Below the pieces are notes generated by a model. That model saw nothing but the letters and a program-made list of their open reading frames with translations, did no database searches and was not told where the DNA came from. This document shows positions 53,350 through 58,392 of a DNA stretch of 58,392 nt, piece after piece. Position 1 is the stretch's first letter; each line of letters begins with the position of its first letter. Source of the stretch: an uncultured Bacteroidales bacterium (lineage in GTDB: Bacteria > Bacteroidota > Bacteroidia > Bacteroidales > UBA932); contig CAMJBH010000013.1 in assembly GCA_946403855.1 (NCBI GenBank), forward strand, positions 1 to 58,392. The letters are read 5' to 3'. The translations under genes were made by a program, and so were the position numbers.

Positions 53350-54558
53350 ATGGTAGAAATTATTCAAGTAAACATATCTGGGGACGACAAGCCCGGCTTG
53401 ACCGCTGCGCTGATGGGTGTCCTGGCCAGGTACGATGCCTTTGTGCTCGATATAGGCCAGTCCAACATCCACAAGTCGTTGGTGCTCGGCATATTGTTTA
53501 AAACGACAACGGAACGCTCCGGCTTCATTATGAAGGACCTCCTTTTCGAGGCTTCACGGCTCGGAGTCCAGATTCGCTTTACCCCCATCGAGCGTGAGCA
53601 GTATGACGCCTGGGTTGCCAGGCAGGGGAGGAACCGGTACATCGTTACCCTGCTTGGCAGGGAAGTCACTGCCAGCGAGATAGCTGAGGTGTCGTCTGTC
53701 ATTACCAAGCATGGTCTCAATATCGATGCTATAAAGCGCCTTACGGGACGCATGCCGCTGGACAATCCCGGCGGAAAGTCATGTATAGAGCTGTCCATCC
53801 GCGGCCAGCTTGGTCAGGAGGAAAGGTTGTCTTTCCAGAAAGAACTTATGTCCAGGGCCGGTTCGAGCCTTGACATCTCGTTTCAGAAAGATGATATCTA
53901 CCGCCGTTCGCGCCGTCTGATATGCTTCGATATGGACTCCACCCTCATCGGTACCGAATGTATCGATGAACTGGCCGAAAGGCATGGTGTGGGTGAGCAG
54001 GTGAAGGCCATCACGGCTTCGGCTATGCGCGGCGAGATTGATTTCAAAGAGAGTTTCCGCCGGAGGGTAGCACTTCTGGAGGGCCTCAGCGAAGATGTGA
54101 TGGAAGATATTGCCCGCAACTTGCCATACAACGAGGGTCTTGAGAGGATGATGCGTATCCTCAAGATGGTGGGATACAAGACCGCAATCCTTTCCGGAGG
54201 CTTTACCTACTTTGGCAATTACCTTAAGATGAAGTTTGGCTTCGATTATGTGTATGCCAATGAGTTAGAGGTGGTGGACGGGAAACTCACCGGCCGCTAT
54301 GTGGGAGAGGTAGTTGACGGTGCCCGTAAGGCCGAGCTTCTTAAATTGCTTTGTCAGGTGGAGAACATCCATCTGGACCAGGTGGTTGCAGTCGGCGATG
54401 GCGCCAACGACCTGCCTATGCTGGGGCTTGCAGGTCTGGGCATTGCCTACCATGCCAAGCCCAAGGTCAAGGCCACGGCAGACCAGAACCTTTCTACCAT
54501 CGGTCTTGACGGCATCTTGTATTTCCTTGGACTTAAGGATTCTCAAATCGACCCGTAA
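53350..54558 (+). CDS. serB: Phosphoserine phosphatase with N-terminal ACT domains
   Basis: 402 aa. Two ACT-like domains (about 1-80, IIQVNISGDDKPGLTAALMG, and 95-180, RYIVTLLGREVTASEIAEVS) precede the HAD phosphatase: CFDMDSTLI with D194 (nucleophile) and D196, SGGFTYF, and AVGDGANDLPML. It completes serine synthesis; ACT domains suggest amino-acid feedback. Three nt after the fumarase gene. A strong hairpin terminator follows, then the convergent sstT, a Ser/Thr transporter, so serine synthesis and uptake genes face each other here. Confidence 0.93.
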   Translation: MVEIIQVNISGDDKPGLTAALMGVLARYDAFVLDIGQSNIHKSLVLGILFKTTTERSGFIMKDLLFEASRLGVQIRFTPIEREQYDAWVARQGRNRYIVTLLGREVTASEIAEVSSVITKHGLNIDAIKRLTGRMPLDNPGGKSCIELSIRGQLGQEERLSFQKELMSRAGSSLDISFQKDDIYRRSRRLICFDMDSTLIGTECIDELAERHGVGEQVKAITASAMRGEIDFKESFRRRVALLEGLSEDVMEDIARNLPYNEGLERMMRILKMVGYKTAILSGGFTYFGNYLKMKFGFDYVYANELEVVDGKLTGRYVGEVVDGARKAELLKLLCQVENIHLDQVVAVGDGANDLPMLGLAGLGIAYHAKPKVKATADQNLSTIGLDGILYFLGLKDSQIDP

Positions 54559-54580
54559 CTGCCTGGGGCAGTAGAGGCGT

Positions 54581-54660
54581 AACAGCAGCAGAGCCTGTGC
54601 CCTCCGGGCCCCGTAAAACATGGGAAAAGGGGTCCGGAGGGCACAGGCTCTGCTGCTGTT
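54581..54660 (+). terminator. Hairpin repeat D, terminator after serB
   Basis: 32-bp stem (54581-54612 and 54629-54660) with a single G-T pair, loop gtaaaacatgggaaaa, followed by TTTTAGTTT. It shares the inner stem CTCCGGGCCC with repeats A and C and almost the whole loop with B. In this position it would end the prfB-fumA-serB transcript. Confidence 0.85.
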
Positions 54661-54700
54661 TTAGTTTACTGTCTTTGCGCTCCGATATGACGGTAGTAAT

Positions 54701-54816
54701 AAAGTTACTTCGGTTAGCAGACCGTCTGCGCCCACGCAGCCGTGAGTGGGAGGGGCCCATCGCTTGCGATGGGAGGGATAGGCCGAAGGCCGTAGTCTGC
54801 AAACCGAAGCAACTTT
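54701..54816 (-). ncRNA. Branched structured element downstream of sstT
   Basis: Terminal arms 54701-54722 and 54795-54816 pair over 22 positions with two mismatches, one of which is a U-G pair only in a minus-strand transcript. Inside are three small hairpins: CCCAC/GTGGG (54731-54750), CCCATCGC/GCGATGGG (54756-54773) and GGCC/GGCC (54781-54791). GCAGAC at 54717-54722 can also pair with GTCTGC at 54724-54729, giving an alternative fold. It begins at the sstT stop codon. It could be a structured 3' UTR, a mobile repeat (MITE/BIME-like) or a small RNA; the RNA label is tentative. Confidence 0.45.
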
Positions 54817-54817
54817 T

Positions 54818-56023
54818 TTACGGTCGCTTCGTGACGCGCCGCTCGGCGGTGGCGGTGAAGAACACGTCGCCGCTGGAATTGACGGCAGTCTCTACGGAAT
54901 CCTGAATAACACCGATTATGAAGCCTATGGCGACAGTCTGCATGGCAACGTCGTTACTAATGCCGAAGAATGAGCAAGCCATAGGGATCAGCAGCAGGGA
55001 ACCTCCCGCAACCCCGGAAGCGCCGCAGGCGCCCAAGGTGGCGATGACGCTGAGCAGCAGGGCAGAGGCAAACGTGACCTCTATCCCCAGTGTGTTCGCT
55101 GTCGCCAGCGTCATGACGGTTATGGTGACGGCCGCCCCGTTCATGTTGATAGTCGCTCCCAGGGGAATGCTCACGGAGTAGAAATCCTCTTCAATGCCGA
55201 GCTTCCTGCAAAGCTCCATGTTTATGGGGATATTGGCAGCGGAAGAACGGGTGAAAAAGGCATTGAGACCGCTTTCTTTGAGGCAAGTGAACAGCAGCGG
55301 ATAGGGATTTCGCCCAGTGGTGATGAATGAAATCAAAGGGTTGAATATCAGCACGCTGACTAGCATGCATCCAACCAGGAGCAACAGCAGCTTGCCGTAA
55401 ACCGTAAAAATGTCGAGACCGCTCTCGGAGACTGCGCTGAACACAAGTCCCAGCACTCCGAAGGGGGCGAACTGGATAATCCACTTCACTGCCAGCGTGA
55501 TGACGTCGGCGATGTCCGAGATGACCTGTATGGTCTTTTCTCCGGCGGCAAGTTTAAGCCCAAGGCCGATTATCACCGCCCAGAACAGGATTCCTATGTA
55601 ATTGGCTTTGGCAACAGCTTCCACAGGGTTCATTACCATGTTGGTGAGAAGATTCTTGAAGATGTCGGTGAGCCCTCCCGGCGCGGCGCCTTCGGCCCCT
55701 TCCTGGAAACTCAAGGTGAGCGGAAACAGGAAACTGCCTGCGACGGCCACCGTGGCGGCTACCAGCGTTGCGGAAAGGTAGAGCAGAATCACCGTCCTGA
55801 ACCTTGGCCCAAGCCCGCCCTGGGCCTTGGATATGGACGACGCCACAAGAAACGCCACGAGCACCGGCGCTATCGCCTTCAGCGCGCTGACAAAAATATG
55901 TCCGAGTATGCCAATGCCCGTCCACCCTGGCACGACCAGCCCGAGAGCCGCTCCAATGACGAGCCCGATAAGGATGCGTAGCACCAGACTGCTGCCGGTC
56001 CACCATTTCAGCACCGACGCCAT
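54818..56023 (-). CDS. sstT: Serine/threonine:Na+ symporter SstT
   Basis: 401 aa from ATG 56023 (a longer frame to 56164 crosses the promoter). DAACS-family transporter: LVGCMLVSVLIFNPL, FFTRSSAANIPINMELC (HP1 serine-rich tip), GATINMNGAAVTITV (NMxGxA, sodium/substrate site), CGASGVAGGSLLLIP and GVIQDSVETAVNSSGDV closely match E. coli SstT. It imports serine and threonine with sodium. Translation is likely coupled to a 30-codon ORF whose TGA overlaps its ATG. A branched repeat lies right after the stop. Confidence 0.93.
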   Translation of the reverse strand: MASVLKWWTGSSLVLRILIGLVIGAALGLVVPGWTGIGILGHIFVSALKAIAPVLVAFLVASSISKAQGGLGPRFRTVILLYLSATLVAATVAVAGSFLFPLTLSFQEGAEGAAPGGLTDIFKNLLTNMVMNPVEAVAKANYIGILFWAVIIGLGLKLAAGEKTIQVISDIADVITLAVKWIIQFAPFGVLGLVFSAVSESGLDIFTVYGKLLLLLVGCMLVSVLIFNPLISFITTGRNPYPLLFTCLKESGLNAFFTRSSAANIPINMELCRKLGIEEDFYSVSIPLGATINMNGAAVTITVMTLATANTLGIEVTFASALLLSVIATLGACGASGVAGGSLLLIPMACSFFGISNDVAMQTVAIGFIIGVIQDSVETAVNSSGDVFFTATAERRVTKRP

Positions 56024-56115
56024 CAGCCTACTGCGTTTGTGAGCGTTACCCTGGCGACTGTGGCTTCGGGCTTTGTGAAGTAGTCGGCCATGACGGATTT
56101 GAAGAGTTTTTTCAT
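56023..56115 (-). CDS. 30-aa leader ORF coupled to sstT
   Basis: ATG 56115, stop TGA 56025-56023 overlapping the sstT ATG (TGATG). It begins MKKLFKSVMADYF and has Thr at 14, 19, 24 and 26. It starts about 19 nt after a good promoter and is the first ORF in the transcript, so it must be read before sstT. Not hydrophobic; no known family. Four Thr in 30 suggest a possible attenuation or coupling peptide for a Ser/Thr transporter (inference). Confidence 0.55.
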   Translation of the reverse strand: MKKLFKSVMADYFTKPEATVARVTLTNAVG

Positions 56116-56134
56116 TTCCAGATTGTTTTATGTA

Positions 56135-56164
56135 CAAAACTATAAAAAAACATCGAAATACCAA
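56135..56164 (-). promoter_or_regulatory. Promoter of the leader ORF-sstT operon
   Basis: Minus strand TTG (56164-56162), 19-nt spacer, TAGTTTTG (56142-56135). Confidence 0.75.
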
Positions 56165-56197
56165 TGCGGCCGTAAGCCCATAAAGAATATTTATTCA

Positions 56198-56205
56198 TAT
56201 ATTTG
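56198..56205 (+). promoter_or_regulatory. -7 box of the UpxY-like gene
   Basis: TATATTTG ending 6 nt before ATG 56212; near-leaderless; no -33 box apparent. Confidence 0.6.
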
Positions 56206-56211
56206 CAACCA

Positions 56212-56685
56212 ATGGATGAGCTTCAGTGGTATGCGATAAGGGTCTTCTGGAACCGGACGGAAGCGGTGAAGGATATGCTTGACGAGCGTGGAATCGAGTA
56301 TTACGCGCAGACCGTCATGCCTGCCTATATCTTCGTGCATACCACCCAGAAAGCCATTGTCCTTCTCAGGCAGACCGAGTATAACCGTTTCTATGTTTAT
56401 GTGGATATGGTTACCAGAGCTCCTCTTCCTATCCCCGAACGGGAAATAGAGATTTTCAAGATTGTCACGTCGGCGGCTTCATCAGGGTTCGAATTCCTTG
56501 GGGACGATCCTTCCGTTTACCGTAAAGGCGACCTTGTCCGTGTTACGGACGGTCCTTTCAAGGGCGCCGAGGGCTACATCAAACGCATACGCAAAGATCG
56601 CAGGCTGGTGGTCACGATTTCAGGCGTGGCGGCTATAGCCACCGCCCATATCCCCATGGAATTACTGGAAAAGGTTCAGCAGTAA
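56212..56685 (+). CDS. UpxY-type NusG paralog (transcription antiterminator)
   Basis: 157 aa from ATG 56212. An NGN domain (WYAIRVFWNRTEAVKDMLDERGIEYY, about 5-95) and a KOW domain (VRVTDGPFKGAEGYIKRIRKDRRLVVTI, about 108-138) as in UpxY/LoaP-type specialised NusG proteins, which help RNA polymerase read through long polysaccharide operons. These are normally the first gene of a capsule locus; here no glycan operon follows, since the next gene, menA, is convergent and overlaps by 24 nt. It may act in trans, or be a leftover. Confidence 0.85.
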   Translation: MDELQWYAIRVFWNRTEAVKDMLDERGIEYYAQTVMPAYIFVHTTQKAIVLLRQTEYNRFYVYVDMVTRAPLPIPEREIEIFKIVTSAASSGFEFLGDDPSVYRKGDLVRVTDGPFKGAEGYIKRIRKDRRLVVTISGVAAIATAHIPMELLEKVQQ

Positions 56686-57588
56686 GCCCAATCCTCCCAG
56701 CAGGCTGAAGCCGAAAGTGCTCAGTACCAGCAGGGGGAGCATAGGGTCGAGTGCGCGCCCTTCGCGCGTCCAGACGCCTTTCAGATGAAGGATGTAGAGC
56801 GGAAGGGTGAGGACGTAGAACCAGCGTAGCGGGCCGGCGCCGGCGGTGTTGACGATTGAGAAACAGAGCATCAGGCACCAGCCGAGGGTGAGCAGTACGG
56901 TGTGGTAGATACGTGCCCTTCGACCGCCCAGAAGTATGGCGGTGGTGGTGCGGGTGGCAGCATCTGTTGCGGCATCCCTTATGTTGTTGACATTCAGCAC
57001 GCCTACGCTGAAAAGACCTATGGCGCAGGCAGGCAGCGCCGAGGCTTTGAGCACCTCTGCCAGTCCGGCCGTGTGTGCGCTCACATAGCAGGCGCCGCAG
57101 CAGGAAACAAGCCCGAAGAAGATGAAAACGAACACGTCGCCAAGGCCCCGGTATCCATAGGGATTCTTGCCCAGGGTGTAGTGCATGGCCGCCCATATGG
57201 CCGCGGCGCCGAGCAGCAACAGCAGCAGAGGCTCCGCCGCCAGCAACGTGCCGAACGCAAGCCACACCATGGCGAGGCCGCTGAAGCAGCACAGGAAGGC
57301 GGTGGCAGCGATGAGGTATTTCATTTCTTTTATGGTCATCTCTCCGTCCTGGAGCGAATAGCGTATGCCCTGGCGGTCGGCCGTGTCGGTGCCGTGCAGG
57401 GTGTCGCCGAGTTCGTTGCTGAGGTTGGACAGCACCTGCAGCAGGGCTGTGGTGAGGAAGATGAGCCAAGTGCCGCGGGACAGCTGAGGTACGACGGTGG
57501 CGGCGATGCAGACGCCCATCACCGTGCCCGCAAGGGACAGCGGCAGGGTGCGCAGTCGCATGGATCGGAGGCCGGCTTTTGCGTTCAT
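56662..57588 (-). CDS. menA: 1,4-dihydroxy-2-naphthoate polyprenyltransferase MenA
   Basis: 308 aa, about nine membrane helices. The UbiA-family Asp-rich sites are LSNLSNELGDTLHGTDTADR (N-x3-D-type) and NVNNIRDAATDAAT. It joins the polyprenyl chain to DHNA in menaquinone synthesis. Its start overlaps menG by ATGA, so both steps are translated together. Menaquinone fits the fumarase and an anaerobic fumarate-reducing lifestyle. Confidence 0.94.
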   Translation of the reverse strand: MNAKAGLRSMRLRTLPLSLAGTVMGVCIAATVVPQLSRGTWLIFLTTALLQVLSNLSNELGDTLHGTDTADRQGIRYSLQDGEMTIKEMKYLIAATAFLCCFSGLAMVWLAFGTLLAAEPLLLLLLGAAAIWAAMHYTLGKNPYGYRGLGDVFVFIFFGLVSCCGACYVSAHTAGLAEVLKASALPACAIGLFSVGVLNVNNIRDAATDAATRTTTAILLGGRRARIYHTVLLTLGWCLMLCFSIVNTAGAGPLRWFYVLTLPLYILHLKGVWTREGRALDPMLPLLVLSTFGFSLLGGLGLLLNLFQ

Positions 57589-58292
57589 TTTGTTCCTGTG
57601 TACATGCGGCAGATGCCGAAAGTGAATGCCTTGTGGGTTACGTTGCTATAGCCGCAGCTCTGCATGGTGGCGCACCATTCTTCCGGTCCCGGAAAATTGA
57701 GGACGGATGCGGGAAGGTAACGGTAGGCGCCTTTGTTGCCGGACACAAGGCCGCCTATGATGGGCAGTATCTTGCTGAAATAGAAATTATAAAGGCTCCT
57801 GAGCCATGGCTTTGACGGTACCGACAGCTCGAGGATTACGAGCTTCCCGCCGCTCTTGAGTACGCGTGCGAATTCTTTCAGTGCCGCTTCCCTGTGTTCG
57901 AAGTTGCGGATTCCGAAAGCTATTGTCACCCGGTCGAACGAGGCCTCCTCGAAAGGAAGGTTCTCACAGTTGCACTGGATGGTGGAAATCTGTTTCTGAA
58001 GGCCTTCTCGGGCGGTTTTTTCGCGCATTATGTCGAGCATGCCCTGAGACAGGTCGGCGCCGGTGATCCGCGAGTGGATGTGAGCCGCCTTGGCAATGGC
58101 TATGCTGAAGTCGCCGGTGCCGCAGGCTGCATCCAGTATCTTCTGGGGAGCTGAAGGCGTGACTATTTGCTTGAGCGCACGCTTGCGCCATGACCTGTCG
58201 GTGCCCAGCGAGAGGATGTGGTTGAGGCGGTCGTAGTCGGTGGCGATGGAGTCGAACATCTGTTCCACCTTTTGTGCTTTCGGTGTTTGCAT
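57585..58292 (-). CDS. menG: Demethylmenaquinone methyltransferase MenG (UbiE)
   Basis: 235 aa. FDSIATDYDRLNHILSLGTDRSWR, the SAM motif ILDAACGTGDFSIA, GADLSQGMLDIMREK and FGIRNFEHREAALKEFARVLKSGG are UbiE/COQ5 signatures. It carries out the last methylation of menaquinone. First gene of the menG-menA pair with a perfect promoter 7 nt upstream. Confidence 0.95.
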   Translation of the reverse strand: MQTPKAQKVEQMFDSIATDYDRLNHILSLGTDRSWRKRALKQIVTPSAPQKILDAACGTGDFSIAIAKAAHIHSRITGADLSQGMLDIMREKTAREGLQKQISTIQCNCENLPFEEASFDRVTIAFGIRNFEHREAALKEFARVLKSGGKLVILELSVPSKPWLRSLYNFYFSKILPIIGGLVSGNKGAYRYLPASVLNFPGPEEWCATMQSCGYSNVTHKAFTFGICRMYTGTK

Positions 58293-58299
58293 ATGGCTG

Positions 58300-58331
58300 C
58301 AAATATAGCTTTGATTTGCCTTTCTCGCAAA
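58300..58331 (-). promoter_or_regulatory. Promoter of menG-menA
   Basis: Minus strand TTTG (58331-58328), 20-nt spacer, TATATTTG (58307-58300); ATG follows after 7 nt, predicting a leaderless mRNA. The remaining bases to 58392 show no gene I can support. Confidence 0.85.
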
Positions 58332-58392
58332 TAATAAGTACCTTTCCTCTATAAATCAGAGAGAAGACCGTTGTCTTATGTAGGCGAGCGGC

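Noticed and set aside
51691..53472. 593-codon open frame antisense to the fumarase gene
   Set aside because: Composition is odd (His/Gly/Val-rich, no domain) and the plus strand carries an unmistakable class I fumarase.
1..58392. CRISPR array, prophage, integrase or rRNA operon
   Set aside because: No regularly spaced direct repeats, phage genes, integrases or rRNA-like sequence were seen; the only mobile-type gene is the RAYT.

Overview
The window reads as chromosomal DNA of a member of the Bacteroidota, most likely order Bacteroidales. Evidence seen in the sequence: at least fifteen Bacteroidota-type promoters (-33 TTG/TTTG, 19-20 nt spacer, -7 TAnnTTTG), many signal-peptidase-II lipoproteins with the cysteine near residues 16-21, the lineage-typical families DUF4290, DUF3822, S46 dipeptidyl-peptidase and FISUMP-domain lipoprotein, AddAB rather than RecBCD, and late menaquinone genes. 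A Rikenellaceae or Cryptobacteroides-like gut anaerobe would fit, but that is inference. Coding is dense, many genes overlap by the ATGA tetranucleotide, and intergenic DNA is AT-rich apart from a family of GC-rich hairpins.

Layout. 1-2468: tail of a Gly-rich surface-type protein, then a secreted GH20 hexosaminidase. 2465-4287 (minus): GNAT acetyltransferase and a glycerophosphodiesterase lipoprotein. 4333-5520: a hairpin repeat, then a thiol peroxidase (GPx) and its probable sensor OhrR; the GPx has an in-frame signal peptide upstream without a start codon. 5573-7520: COG0523 GTPase, tRNA-Pro(AGG), secreted coiled-coil protein. 15246-7521 (minus): one five-gene overlapping operon with a membrane polyferredoxin carrying an HMA-like domain, S46 peptidase, S1/P1 nuclease, GH2 glycosidase and a lipoprotein. 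It is divergent from a DASS anion transporter plus porin operon (15372-17882), with back-to-back -33 boxes. 17928-25019: addB-addA and a COG2509 flavoprotein. 30875-25024 (minus): DUF4290, ftsK, lolA-like, mnmA, lytic transglycosylase. 30950-34195: a four-gene coupled operon of HPrK-like kinase, S24/S26 peptidase, PqqD-like protein and ABC exporter, which is the best candidate in the window for an undescribed system. 34299-39238: ApbE lipoprotein, FISUMP lipoprotein, an RSH enzyme that has lost its synthetase aspartate, and a minimal ComEC. 39294-42256: ackA, ptb-type transacylase, mazG. 42372-43358: a RAYT-type HUH transposase whose promoter and start codon lie in nested inverted repeats. 43421-46379: alpha/beta hydrolase, rsmD, short DUF3822 protein, hypothetical membrane protein. 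46464-54558: nrnA, double-FKBP lipoprotein, MATE pump and cytidylate-kinase-like protein, then prfB, fumarase and serB. 54581-56142: hairpin terminator, a branched structured element, and sstT preceded by a coupled 30-codon ORF. 56212-58331: stand-alone UpxY-type NusG paralog, menA, menG.

Together these genes describe an anaerobe that degrades host or dietary glycans and peptides in its envelope, conserves energy by fumarate and menaquinone respiration plus acetate-kinase-type phosphorylation, and keeps peroxide defence. The most interesting accessory signals are the kinase/peptidase/PqqD/exporter operon, the hairpin repeat family with a RAYT in the same neighbourhood, the degenerate RSH, and the structured regulatory regions around sstT.
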